A DNA stretch of 64,000 bases from positions 6,386,001-6,450,000 of the forward strand of contig JBBMOL010000016.1 of assembly GCA_037954665.1 (NCBI GenBank), written 5' to 3'. Below, in pieces: positions 21,195 through 31,654 of this stretch. How positions within the stretch are numbered: position 1 is the stretch's first letter; each line of letters opens with the position of its first letter. This stretch comes from Laguncularia racemosa. Its lineage: Eukaryota; Streptophyta; Magnoliopsida; Myrtales; Combretaceae. The translations under genes were made by a program, and so were the position numbers. Under the pieces are notes generated by a model. It was not told the DNA's origin. It made no database searches and saw only the letters and a program-made list of their open reading frames with translations.

Positions 21195-23790
21195 GCATGC
21201 TTTCAGGAAATCCAACTACATACGCATTACCATTTATCTTTGCGACAATCTTGTAAGGACCATACTTCTTTGGTTGCCATTTGCTATAAGTGCCTACGGG
21301 AAAACATTCTTTCCTTAAGAACACCATCACTTAATCTCCCACTTCAAACAGTTTTTTCTTTCGATGCTTGTTTGTAGCTTTCTTGTACTTCTCATTAACC
21401 TTCTCGATCTTCTCTTTCACTTCAAATGCCACAGCTTGATATTGTTCCGCTAGGTATTTTGCAGCTATATTGGACTCTACACCCTTGGGCAAGAGAGCTA
21501 AATCCAATGCGTGAGATGGCGCTTTTATATAGACCACTGAAAAAGGAGATTTCCCAGTAGTTCTATGGATAGAACTGTTGTAAGCAAATTTAGCTTAAGA
21601 AAGCGCCAAATCCCATTGTCTTGGCTTCTCTCTACAAATGCTTCGTATTAAGTTGCTAAGGGTCCTGTTCGCCACCTCCGTCTGCCCATCAGTCTGAGGG
21701 TGGGCTGTGCTACTAAAAATGAGTGAGGAATTGAACATGTACCATAGTGTCCTCCAGAAGTAGCTAAGAAACTAGGTATCTCTATCTGATGTAATTGACT
21801 TGGGAACCCCGTGCAACCTAACCACCCCCTTAAAGAATAACTTAGCAACAACCTGTGCATCAGTTGTCTTCTTGCAAGGAATAAAGTGAGCCATTTTAGA
21901 GAACCTGTCTACAACTACAAAAACAGTGTCAACACCTCGTTAGGTACGAGACAAACCTAAAACAAAGTCCATAGACAGATCCTCCTAGATATTCTCAGGT
22001 ACTGGTAGCGGAGTGTACAACCTAGTATTCTAATAATATCCTTTATATGTCTAATAGACGTAACACCTTTGCACAATTCTCCCTATATCTCTTCTCAATT
22101 GAGGCCAATGATATCTTGCAGCCACTGCCGCTAGAGTCTTATCTCGCCTCAAATGTCCGGCTAGTCCTCCTCCATGTAGGTCCCTAATCAACTTTTCCCG
22201 CAAGGATGATTCAGGAATACAGAGTTGATTTCCTTTCATTAAGTAACCCTCCAAGATATAGTAACTGTCATTGGGTTCCTGATTGATACACTTTTTCCAT
22301 ATAGTCCCGAAATCTACATCCTCCTCATACAGTTCTTTCATCTGTGCAAAACCTACCACCTCAGCCCTTATGGTGATCAATAAATCAGCTCTCTTACTCA
22401 ATGCGTCTGCCACCTTATTTTGAACCCTGGATTTGTGCATCAAGCAGAATGGAAACTTTTGCAGAAATTGGATCCATCTAGCATGCATGTCTTTACAGAT
22501 ACAGGTCTGACTGCTCAAATGTTTTAGAGCTACACAATTTGAATATAGGAAAAATTCTTTTCCTACAAAGTGATGCTCTCACATCCTCAGAGCTCTAACC
22601 ATGGAATAGAACTCTTTATCATAAGTGAACCAATTCCTCCTAGCTTCATAGAGCTTCTCACTATGAAAGGCCACATGTCTCTTCTCCCGAGATAACACGG
22701 CTCCAATACCTACCCCACTGGCATCACAGTCCACTTCAAATAGCTTATCAAAGTCTGGTAACGCCAACACCGGCGCACTACACAATCTTTCTTTTAGCAT
22801 AGCAAACCCAGACTCAACTTCTTCACCCCATTGAAGGCACTCAGTTAATGGGGCAACGACAATACTGAAATGCCGTATGAAGTGCTTATGAAACCTGGCC
22901 AACCCCAGAAAGCTCCTTAACTCAGTGATCATTTTAGGAGTAGGTCAATCTCTAATAGCCCTTACTTTGTCCTCATCCACCGTTATTCCCTCATCACTCA
23001 CTACAAAACTCAAGAACAACAACTTCTTTGACATAAATATACACTTCTTGAGATTGGTATAAAGCTTATTCTCTTTCAGCACAGTTAATACACTTCTCAA
23101 ATGCACTAAGTGCTCATCCTCAGTCTTACTATATATTAAGATATCATCGAAATACACTACCACAAATCTACCAATGAAAGGTTTAAGTACCTGATTCATT
23201 ACGCGCATGAAGGTACTGGGTGCATTGCTGAGGTCGAATGGCATAACCAACCATTCGTATAACCCTTCCTTCGTCTTGAAAGCGGTTTTCCATTCATCCC
23301 CAGGTCTGACTCCGATCTAATGATATCCACTCTTAAGATCCACCTTCGAAATATGCAAGGAATTGGGAATTTATACCCAATTGTGATTTTGTTAATCGCA
23401 CGGCTGTCTACACACATCCTCTAACTACCATCCTTCTTGGGCGTCAATAGCGCCGGAACGGCACATGGGCTTATGATATCCCTGATAAATCCTTTATCTA
23501 GTAACTCCTGGACATTCTCCTATAGGACTTTCGTTTCTTTAGGACTCATCCTATAATGAGGGGGATTAGCAAGGCTAGCCCCAAGCACCAAGTCAACACA
23601 GTGTTGGATGTCACGCAATAGAGGCAACCCTTCTGGTAAATCTTCTAGCACTACCTCTTTGAACTCTTCTAACACCCCCTTTACTCCTTCCAAAACCTCC
23701 TCACTACTCACTTCTTCTCCAGCATTTTTCACAACAAGTGCATGCATCACACAGGATTCTTTTAGGTCTTCGGCCATCTCCTTCTCTGAC
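21195..23790 (-). pseudogene. Element A reverse transcriptase, RNase H and integrase, degenerate
   Basis: Minus-strand fragments in order: linker MAEDLKESCV from 23777; RT with a damaged middle, then YFDDILIYSK intact near 23130; RT/RNase H junction FLGLARFHKHFIRHF near 22900; RNase H with CDASGVGIGAVLSREKRHVA near 22700; integrase zinc region near 22150 (HLRRDKTLAAVAARYHWP); the integrase core with GLSRT and MAHFIPCKKT near 21900; and the tail KAPSHALDL and KKYGPYKIVAKINGNAYVV running to 21195, where B interrupts it. Several TGA/TAA/TAG codons, many from C to T change, and at least one frameshift in RT break the frame. It would have copied and integrated the element and is inactive now. Confidence 0.88.
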
Positions 23791-24400
23791 TAAGTAATTG
23801 TCAGAAAGGTTTTCCCTTCAACCCTTTATGTCTTGGGTCATTTATCTGTTAATGGCAGCAGTGTGTATTTCACGCCCCCTTTCGCCAACCTATACTTATT
23901 CTCTTTTTTGGCATGTTGGGCATCCACGTTAAACTATCATGGTCGCCCGAATAACAAATGGTAGGCATCCATATTGACGATGTCACAATAGACTTCATCC
24001 CGATATTTACCTATAGAGAAAGGAACCCAGCACCTCTCCTTCACCTCAATTCGCTCTGCCGCCTTAATCTACCCTATGGCATAAGGGTTCGGATGTTTCT
24101 CTACCGACAGCTGGAGTTGCTTCACAACCTCTCTCTCGATTATATTCTCACAACTCCCACTGTCAACAATCAGGTCGAACACTCTCCCACCGATTGTGCA
24201 CCTAGTGCGGAACAACTGGTGTTGCCGTGAACTACCCTCCTACTTCAGTGTCAGCATCATCCTTCTAATTACATAGCTCAGCTCCACTCCATCATCAACC
24301 ACATCATAATATTCATCCTCACCTTCTGGTTCACAGCACACTTCCTCCTCCTCCTCCCTTTCGACAATGTTTATAGTCCGTCGATTCGGGCATTTGTTGG
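23791..24400 (-). pseudogene. Element A aspartic protease region, degenerate
   Basis: The minus frame shows IVDSGSCENII (active-site DSG) near 24170, then a TAG, then YHLLFGRP near 23950, the usual end of the Ty3/gypsy protease. An acidic stretch rich in Glu codons lies at about 24300-24370. Stops separate the pieces. Confidence 0.75.
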
Positions 24401-25616
24401 ATCAGTGCCTCGGTTGATTACACCTATAACACTTTCCCAGAATTGGTTTAGCATACGGATTACTTTGCCTTGGGGTCTCTTTAATCTTAAGAGGTTTCTT
24501 CCCCTCAGCCTTGTCTTCCTTCTTCTCTATACCTCTAGCGGGCTTCTCAACTACTCCTCTAATCCTTTCACCAACCACCCGGCTGCTACTGCCAACACTA
24601 TTGTACACATAATTCCTTTTGCCCCCACCAAGCCTCGCACTTTGTTCTTGAATCATCATCTCAGCTCTAAGGGCCAAATTCTTTACCTCATTTACAGTTC
24701 TAAACACCGCCACCCCAATTTTATCCCTAATCTAAGGCTTCAACCCATCCACAAATCGCACTACTTGCTAACCCTTGGTCTCCTTCAGATCATTCCTCTT
24801 CGCCAACTTCATGAACTTGGCGGTATATTGATGCACTGTCCTTTGTCCCTGACGACATCGTTGGTACTGCTGGAAGAGAAAATGCTCATAGTTGGGTAGT
24901 AGAAAATCCCTCTGCAACAGGTTCTTCATGCGGTACCATGTCCTTATAGGTTGCTTTCCCTCTCTTTGCCTCTTGTTTTGCAAATGATCCCACCATGCAG
25001 ATGCCCCTCCTTTCGGCCTACATGCAACTAACCTTACTCTCCTATCCTCAGGTGCCTCCATATAGTCGAAAAATTTATCGACTTCTGCAAGCCAATCCAG
25101 GAAATCTTCTATATTAAGATTACCATTAAAGGATGGAATATCTACCTTGAGACGGAAATCACCACCATCTGTCTGATCGTATCCCTGGTGGTTTCTTCGA
25201 TATCCCCCGCCATACTCCTGATCAATTTGGTTGTCGATCTCGCGGTATTTGCCACCACCAACACCGCCTCTCCTTGGTGGTTGTCCTCTCCTCTATAGGA
25301 AATCACTCTCTTCCTCAGAAGAACTCTCGTCTAGCCGTTGATTCCATTGATTTGTGGCTGCAGGTTTATTGATAAGACCGCCACGAGCGACTGCTACTCT
25401 CGGTCGATCTCCACCAACATCCCTGTTTCCGTTGTGGCCCATCACCATGGCATTGAAACGCATAATCAGATCTTCCAAGCGCTGCTCTACACGCCCGAGC
25501 CTCTATTCCATGGCTTCGACCACTATCCTTGGAGCCCATTGATTGACTCCTTGGACTTCCGCATCCTGATCTAGGTTGAGAACGTGACCGCCGTCAACTC
25601 TGTCGTTAGCCGACAT
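24401..25616 (-). pseudogene. Element A gag, degenerate
   Basis: It starts at ATG 25616 (MSANDRVDGG) just inside the primer site. Pieces follow: a variable N-terminal linker to about 25293, then capsid with VACRPKGGASAWWDHLQNKR and LLPNYEHFLFQQYQRCRQGQ at 25061-24768, and the nucleocapsid with a CCHC-type knuckle beginning GKCYRCNQPRH near 24410. At least one frameshift and several stops occur. The N-terminus and WWxxLQ motif are shared with element C, which shows where the C polyprotein leaves the normal gag path: just after the LPxYE motif. Confidence 0.85.
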
Positions 25617-25635
25617 CTCCGCAAGAAATTGCCTT

Positions 25636-25649
25636 GCTCTAATACCAAC
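25636..25649 (-). other. Primer binding site of element A
   Basis: Minus strand GTTGGTATTAGAGC adjoining the LTR; initiator-Met tRNA type with one change (C to T) from TGGTATCAGAGC. Confidence 0.8.
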
Positions 25650-26176
25650 TGACACAACGTAGAAAGCGTAAAACACGAGACCAATTCTCGGATTGGACCT
25701 CACGAATAAACAAAGAATAATCTAAGTTTATTCCTTGAAATTCTCAATTGAGCACAATTGAGGAAACAGAGAAAACTCTTCTCTAAGTGCCTGTAATTTT
25801 ATAAAAGATTAAAAGCTAATCCTAAAATGAGCCAAAAGACTATTTATAATATTCTGGAAAACAATGAAAAAGGAAATATATATGTACACGTGGGAATAAA
25901 TATATGTATGTATGTCCGTCATCTGGTTGATACACGACCGTGTATAAGGCTATGTATGTTTCTATGGGTATTCTAGACACAACACACGGTCATGCCTTCT
26001 TGTCGTGTAAGCAACCGTGTATATTTCTGTAAATTATCTCGACTCAACACACGGTCGTGTCATTGAATCGTGTATACGACCGTGTATGTTTCTGTGAAGT
26101 CTCTAGACTCATTACACGGCCGTGCCTTGTAAAAGACACGCTCCGTCAACCCGTATCGACTATGATGTCTACATTA
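25650..26176 (-). repeat. 5' LTR of element A
   Basis: 527 bp, starting TGACAC and ending ACATTA (a C to T change from ACATCA) directly before the duplicate ATGAA. Half-sites of CACGGCCGTG recur between 25930 and 26130. Confidence 0.9.
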
Positions 26177-26181
26177 ATGAA

Positions 26182-26751
26182 TCTTTAGATAAATTGCAGT
26201 GCCTTCACAGAACCAGAATATGCAAAATTAATTCAACAAATTAACATTCATCACGTAAAACTTCACCGGAAGACAAAAAGTTTAGATCATATTTCTTATA
26301 CATCCTAAATGCATAAGACTACATAGCCAGTCATATAATACCGTAATTAATTTATGGATATCAAATCCCTGCATCAGGGTCTCATCATTATTCTGGTTTT
26401 CGTGGGAATTTTAGGAATGAAGAAGGACATTCGATACCATGTCATCCGGAATTCGTACTCCTAAGCGACCGGACAAGTTTTTCCCTCTGGATACTCTCGA
26501 AAGGTGCATTTAACTCCCCAAATACTCGCCAGGCTTCCAAACCATCAAATAAAAAGGTTCCTCTCATGATGGCTTGTAATCCATAACAAAGGCTCAAGAG
26601 GCTGTAGATGTATATTTTAAAAAATTTGGGAAATAAAAGTATATTTTGAAAGTTTAGGATGTTTGTGTACACCTTCAAGTAAATATCCCATTTTCTCAAA
26701 GGACAATCATTAAAAGTGATATTTCTGATGTATATATATATTTATGCATAC
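26182..26751 (-). other. Residual SDR intron 2 sequence, upstream side
   Basis: Together with 10330-10797 this makes an original intron of about 1.04 kb once elements A and B are removed. The donor GTATGC lies at 26751-26746. A short minus frame at 26699-26442 is intron sequence. Confidence 0.75.
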
Positions 26752-27189
26752 CAGAATATCAAGCTTCCCAAATTTGGTCTTGACAAAATCTGCAAGAGCT
26801 GCAACACTAGCAAGGTCATTTACATCAAGCTGGTGGAAAATAACTTGATCAGATAGATCACCCCTAAAGTCCTTTTTCAGTTTCTCAACAGCGTCAAGTC
26901 CCCTTTTCTCATCTCTTGCTGTTAACACCACCACTATTCCTTTAGCAACCAGGAGTTTGCATCTCGCAAATCCTATTCCCTTGTTTGCTCCAGTAACAGT
27001 TGCATACCTTTAATTTAAAAAAAAAAATTGAAACATAGGTGAACGATAAATAGGGTCCTTTTAGCATCGATTTGAAGCCGGGTGTTTGGATAACAAACAT
27101 TTTAAGTCGTAATTGGCTTGTAATAAGATACTTCACGCTTAAAAACACAATAAAGTCAGCATATTCTACCTCTTTGTGGTCTCTGCCAT

Positions 27190-27658
27190 GTATGGCTCCT
27201 TAGTGCTCCTTTGTTTCGCTCGGATGAATTGCTTTAGAGAAGCTTAGCTTGAAGATTATCTAAAAAACAATAATTATGCACAAAAAAGGCAAATGTGTCA
27301 ATGGCAGAATGATCTCAAAACCATATTCTTAAAGAAAAAGAAAATGCAATTATTTTTATAATATAAGATCGATCTCATTGTTGAAGACTAATTCTGATCC
27401 TATTGTTTTATTAGTTTTTAGTTAATAAGTGATTAGACAAATCCTACAATATAGGATTTAGATAAGTACAAATTATTTAAAGGATAAACTTGTTATCTTA
27501 ATATCATTAAGTTTGTTCTAAGTTTTTGCTAACTAAATCAGATTGTATTATTTATGGATTTGATTTGATCCGAAAATAGGAAGATCTGATTTGGTGTTTT
27601 TGGCTATCAAAGACCTTGTGGTTGTTGCATATGTGTGAAGGGAAAAACCTTGCAAAAT
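27190..27658. other. Former promoter region of SDR copy 1
   Basis: AT-rich, with no TATA box that I would rely on and no coding sequence. It is cut at 27658 by insertion of element F, which separates the start codon from whatever lay beyond 34719. Confidence 0.5.
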
Positions 27659-29335
27659 TGATAGAGCCATTTTATACTCAATCCTTATAGTATAAATTGT
27701 GTTAAATTATTATTGATTTTATAGAAATCATAAGGAAATGGTACTTAATTCTAATCATGGTGATAAATCAGGTTAAATGGAGTTGAGGATGCTAATTCAA
27801 GTATATTAGAGAAGTCATCTACATCTTGGATCAAGACAAAGAATTACACCACCGGAGGAAAGCACATGAGCATGTATCTACCAAAGAATTAGCACGGTTT
27901 GAGGTACGACCAAGGTTCCAACCGTGTTACACACTGTACAAGAAGGAGACAATATGGACTTTCAACAGAGAGAGACACGGCCTAGGGCACGGCCGTGGTG
28001 GAAGCCGTGGACCAAATCCTGCTTGGAGCCGTGGTGAAACTTAGGTGTGCCAAGGAGAAGAAAGTGTGGAACATCAACCAGATGAAGACACGGCTTAAAA
28101 TCTAACCGTGGTGTAGACCGTGGCACACTCTGGACGAGGATGAAGACTTGTTGAACATAGGCAGAGGATGGCACGGTTTTAAATCTGGCCGTGTGTTGGA
28201 CCGTGGTACACACTGGGCGTGGATGAAAACTTGAAGAATATGCACAGAGGATGGCACGGCTTGACCCACGGCCGTGTGGTAGAGCGTGCCAAGCGGACAA
28301 ATCTTCACTTCTCGAAATCTACTTGGAAAAGGAAAGATATCTTCGTATCTTGCTAGCAAAAGATCACATGCCATCCCTCAAACATTATAAATAGAACCAA
28401 CCCTAGAGGGTTAGGACAATCTTTTTCTTTCAAACTTTTAATCTTTCTATCTTTGATCTGGGAAACAAGAAGGAAGGCCGGAGGCAGAGCAAGCTATCCG
28501 GGTTCATTATGTCTTTACTTTTTATTTTCGTTTTTCTTATGAACATGAGTGGCTAAGCTACTTTTCTAGCCAAAGGGTCATAGATGTTTAATTCTCCACG
28601 AATTGTGAGGTCTAATTGACTTGTATTTATTCTATTCTTTGTTTTTGGGTATTCATATATCTTCTGGTTGTTTCGTCATTATTATTGTGTTGATTGGTAT
28701 GAATAGAGCTCTTCTACTTAATTAGCAAGATAATATATTGTCAACTAGTACGTCAAATCCGTAATTGTTTGATTGTTCTAGTCTTAGTGATACGATAACA
28801 TGTTCGGTTATAAGAATAGATGATCGAATTCATGTTATGGAGGTGTATGATCATGTTTAAATAGGTTATCTTATAATCTACTGGCATGAATTGGTGGTCT
28901 CTCTAGATTTTAATGCTATTGATAGATTAAATCTTAAGCGCTTGTCTGGGGTTGTCTAATCAATAAGGGAAATAATTCGAAGCGTTTGTTGGAGGTTATC
29001 GAGAAAGTAAGGAGAGATAGGTTGTTAGAGCTTGTTAATAACCATAACCAATTTATCTAGAACTAAGAATAGGAGATATTTGCATCGATGATCAATTCCT
29101 AGAATTAAACTATCTTGATTCCTTTGGCTAGGCTTTTACCAATATTTGTTTTTCTTACCTTGCTTTACTTTATTTGATTCACAAACAAAACCCCCCATTT
29201 TTCTTTTCCTTATTGTTGTCTTTGGATAGAAATATCTTTACCAATCTCTGTGGATTCGACCCTACTCACCACTATATGCAAATCATATAATTGTCTAGGA
29301 GTAGGTTTTATTTTTGTTGGACTCGACACCCATCA
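27659..29335 (+). repeat. 5' LTR of element F
   Basis: It begins TGATAGAGCC and ends ACACCCATCA, 1677 bp. 27950-28290 is dense in CACGGCCGTGG and related half-sites. A TATAAATAG box lies near 28387-28395, followed by the likely R region. Frames at 27826-28374 are LTR read-through. Confidence 0.95.
28387..28395 (+). promoter_or_regulatory. TATA box of element F 5' LTR
   Basis: TATAAATAG in the context CATTATAAATAGAACC, just downstream of the CACGGCCGTG-rich block; the same sequence occurs in the 3' LTR near 33765. Confidence 0.7.
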
Positions 29336-29340
29336 AATTT

Positions 29341-29358
29341 TGGAGCCGTTGCCGGGGA
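29341..29358 (+). other. Primer binding site of element F (tRNA-Asp type)
   Basis: TGGAGCCGTTGCCGGGGA lies five bases after the LTR and differs by one base from the TGGCGCCGTTGCCGGGGA used by Athila-type elements, which I attribute to aspartate tRNA. Confidence 0.75.
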
Positions 29359-29386
29359 TTGGTGTCAAATTTATTTCTATTCTTGT

Positions 29387-30124
29387 ATGACTCGTTCTTC
29401 TCAGATAGGTGAACTAACGTATAATCCGGAGATTGAGAAGACTCTAAAGAAGCTACGACAAGAAGCTAGATCATCCTCTAGACAGAACTTTGCATCGGAT
29501 TTATCTTATTCATCCCTTGATTCATCAGAGGAAGACGAAATGGCTAATCCCGAGAGAACATTGCGAGAACTGGCTGCACCGGATGTGAATCAACAACCAC
29601 TTTGTATTCACTATCCCGAACTAGCTATGGAATTCGAGTTGAAGTCTGGGTTGATACATCTGCTACCCACCTTTCATGGTCTTGAGAATGAAGATCCTCA
29701 TAAGCATTTAAAAGAGTTTCATATAGTGTGTTCTAGCATGAGGCCGCATGGAATCACCGACGATCAAATTAAGTTACGTGCTTTCCCATTTTCTTTAAGT
29801 ACTAAAGCTAAAGATTGGTTGTTTTATTTGCCTCCAGGTTCTATAACCACGTGGACGAACATGGTCAGACTCTTCTTGGACAAATTCTTCCCCGCATCCA
29901 GAGCCGCTGGTATAAGAAGAGAAATTTGTAGCATAAAACAAAGGGACACCGAGACTCTTCATGAATATTGGGAAAGGTTCAAGCAATTGTGCGCCAGCTG
30001 CCCACAACATGGAATATCTGAGCAACTTCTCATCCAATACTTCTACGAAGGCTTGCTTCTGATGGAAAGGAAGATGATGGATGCTGCAAGTGGAGGCGCC
30101 ATAGTAAACAAAACCCCTGGTTAA
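29387..30124 (+). CDS. gag: Element F Gag, capsid part, ended by an in-frame TAA
   Basis: The start MTRSSQIGEL is the first ATG after the primer site; an in-frame ATG at 29291 lies inside the LTR and is not used as start here. The core has AMEFELKSGLIHLLPTFHG, EDPHKHLKEFHIVCSSMRP, AFPFSLSTKAKDWLFYLPPG and LHEYWERFKQLCASCPQHG, the standard Athila Gag capsid order. It ends at TAA 30122-30124, at a site that is Glu/Asp-Ala-Ala in relatives. The same frame resumes immediately, so this is one gag gene cut by a single nonsense change. Gag forms the particle that packages element RNA. Confidence 0.85.
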   Translation: MTRSSQIGELTYNPEIEKTLKKLRQEARSSSRQNFASDLSYSSLDSSEEDEMANPERTLRELAAPDVNQQPLCIHYPELAMEFELKSGLIHLLPTFHGLENEDPHKHLKEFHIVCSSMRPHGITDDQIKLRAFPFSLSTKAKDWLFYLPPGSITTWTNMVRLFLDKFFPASRAAGIRREICSIKQRDTETLHEYWERFKQLCASCPQHGISEQLLIQYFYEGLLLMERKMMDAASGGAIVNKTPG

Positions 30125-30841
30125 GCTAGGGAATTGATCTCCATCATGGCTGCCAATTCACAACAATTTGGGTATAGGCATGATACATCTTCAAGGAAGG
30201 TAAATGAGGTAAATGTTTCTAACCTTGAACATCAAATTTCTAATCTTACCTCTCTTGTGCAGCAGCTAGCTCTTGGAAAAACACAACAGGTGAAGGCTTG
30301 TGGGATTTGTGCTGCTCCTAATCACCCTACCGACATGTGCCCCACATTGCAAGAAGACAATCATGAACACGCCAATGCGGTAGGAGGATTTCCAGGACAA
30401 CCACAGAAGAAGTATGATCCCTATTCAAATACTTACAATCCCGGATGGAGGGATCATCCTAACTTCAGATATGGCAATAACCCACAACATTTCCAACAAT
30501 TCCAACCTAAGCCATCACATCAAGTGCCCCAAGCTCCTTCCACTTCAGGTATGTCTCTTGAGGATATTGTTAAATCTCTCGCTGTTAATACAAAACAATT
30601 TCAGGAGGAAACAAAGCAGAGCATCCACAATTTGGAGAATCAGGTAAGCCAACTTGCTTCAGCTGTCAATAGGTTAGAAACTCAAGGTAAGTTGCCTTCT
30701 CAAACTATCATAAATCCAAAGCAAAGCATTAATGCAATTACCTTGAGAAGTGGAACAGAATTGCAGGGATCGAATAAGAAAGGACATCCATCTAATCCTG
30801 AGGAAGAGACTGAGAAAGAGACTCCAACTCCGAGCCAGTAG
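30125..30841 (+). CDS. gag: Element F Gag continuation with zinc knuckle, ended by in-frame TAG
   Basis: Same frame as the preceding piece. It resumes REL-ISIMAANSQQFGY, then a helical segment (LEHQISNLTSLVQQLALG), then a CCHC knuckle CGICAAPNHPTDMC (C-x2-C-x4-H-x4-C), a Gln/Pro-rich stretch and a second coiled coil (FQEETKQSIHNLENQVSQLA). It closes with INAITLRSGTEL, the usual gag to protease linker of Athila elements, and stops at TAG 30839-30841. Expression would need readthrough of the upstream TAA. Confidence 0.8.
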   Translation, partial: ARELISIMAANSQQFGYRHDTSSRKVNEVNVSNLEHQISNLTSLVQQLALGKTQQVKACGICAAPNHPTDMCPTLQEDNHEHANAVGGFPGQPQKKYDPYSNTYNPGWRDHPNFRYGNNPQHFQQFQPKPSHQVPQAPSTSGMSLEDIVKSLAVNTKQFQEETKQSIHNLENQVSQLASAVNRLETQGKLPSQTIINPKQSINAITLRSGTELQGSNKKGHPSNPEEETEKETPTPSQ

Positions 30842-31654
30842 GACAACCAGATTAGAAGGTCCCTAGTCGAGCCATCAAAGGTCACATTGATACCACCTCC
30901 TTTCCCCTCCAGATTGGCGAAAACAAAGAACGAAGCGGAAGAAAAAGAGATTCTGGAAACGTTTCGCAAAGTCGAGGTAAATATTCCTTTACTTGATGCA
31001 ATTAAGCAAATACCGCGTTATGCTAGATTTCTCAAAGACTTGTGCACTAACAAAAGGAAGCTGAAAGGCAATGATAAGATTAGCGTGAGTGAAAATGTTT
31101 CAGCTATTATTCAGAAGAAGCTTCCTCCTAAATGTAAGGATCCAGGTATGTTTACCATTCCTTGTAAAATAGGTAATCTTGGAATTGATAAAGTCATGTG
31201 TGATCTAGGAGCTTCTATCAATGTCATGCCGTTGTTTGTTTATCAACGTTTAAATGTTAGTCCTTTGAAAGAAACGGGTATTATTGTTCAACTTGCTGAT
31301 AGGTCTAATGTTTATCCTAAAGGAGTTTTAGAGGATGTTTTAGTTCAAGTCGATGGGCTGGTTTTTCCTGCTGATTTTTATGTGCTTGACATGGACGATA
31401 GTGATTCAAATCCTTCATCACTGATATTATTAGGGCGACCATTCCTTAAGACTTCTAAAACGAAAATTGATGTAAATGATGGCACCCTCACTATGGAATT
31501 TGATGGTGAAGTGATTAAATTTAACATTTATGATGCTATGAAACATCCTAGCAATATCTCTCCTGTTTTTGTTGCGGATGTTATTAACCCATTACCACAG
31601 GCACCCAAGCTGGAATCAAGATCCTTATCCAAACATCTGGCCTGGAATGTCTAG
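30842..31654 (+). CDS. Element F aspartic protease, C-terminal part of the gag-pro frame
   Basis: The frame continues after the TAG. It contains IPPPFPSRLAK, YARFLKDLCTNKRKL, then the retroviral-type protease with CDLGASINVMP (the Athila form of the D-[LST]-G-A active site), LADRSNVYPKGVLEDVLVQV and LILLGRPFLKTS. It stops at 31654. Athila elements normally run straight on into RT; here the frame ends after the protease and no RT follows. Confidence 0.85.
   Translation, partial: DNQIRRSLVEPSKVTLIPPPFPSRLAKTKNEAEEKEILETFRKVEVNIPLLDAIKQIPRYARFLKDLCTNKRKLKGNDKISVSENVSAIIQKKLPPKCKDPGMFTIPCKIGNLGIDKVMCDLGASINVMPLFVYQRLNVSPLKETGIIVQLADRSNVYPKGVLEDVLVQVDGLVFPADFYVLDMDDSDSNPSSLILLGRPFLKTSKTKIDVNDGTLTMEFDGEVIKFNIYDAMKHPSNISPVFVADVINPLPQAPKLESRSLSKHLAWNV

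Larger units (their letters stand above)
10803..26176 (-). mobile_element. Ty3/gypsy element A, complete, in SDR intron 2, host of nested element B
   Basis: It is bounded by LTRs 10803-11327 (3') and 25650-26176 (5') and flanked by the perfect 5 bp target duplicate ATGAA at 10798-10802 and 26177-26181. The minus strand carries gag, protease, RT, RNase H and integrase in the Ty3/gypsy order. All are broken by stops and frameshifts. Without B (9753 bp plus the 5 bp duplicate) the element is about 5.6 kb. The LTR pair differs at many sites, including TGATGCAGCG against TGACACAACG at the tip, so the insertion is old. Confidence 0.93.
9956..27189 (-). pseudogene. SDR copy 1: salutaridine reductase / neomenthol dehydrogenase-like pseudogene split by nested retrotransposons
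   Basis: Exons on the minus strand: exon 1 27189-27170 (MAETTK plus 2 nt), exon 2 27007-26752, exon 3 10329-10261, exon 4 about 10165-9956. Exon 2 gives the Rossmann motif TGANKGIG and the TARDEKRGLDAV and FHQLDV segments. Exon 3 gives VNNAGIGGS. Exon 4 gives ATETYELAEECLETNYYGA and NISSTAGKLE. Splice sites are GT/AG and phases match copy 2. Damage: intron 2 contains elements A and B, exon 4 has TAA at 10045-10043 where copy 2 has Lys, and probably an earlier TGA. The last exon with the catalytic YxxxK is absent downstream. Element F sits about 470 bp upstream of the ATG. Intact members reduce a ketone or aldehyde with NADPH; this copy cannot make such an enzyme. Confidence 0.88.
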
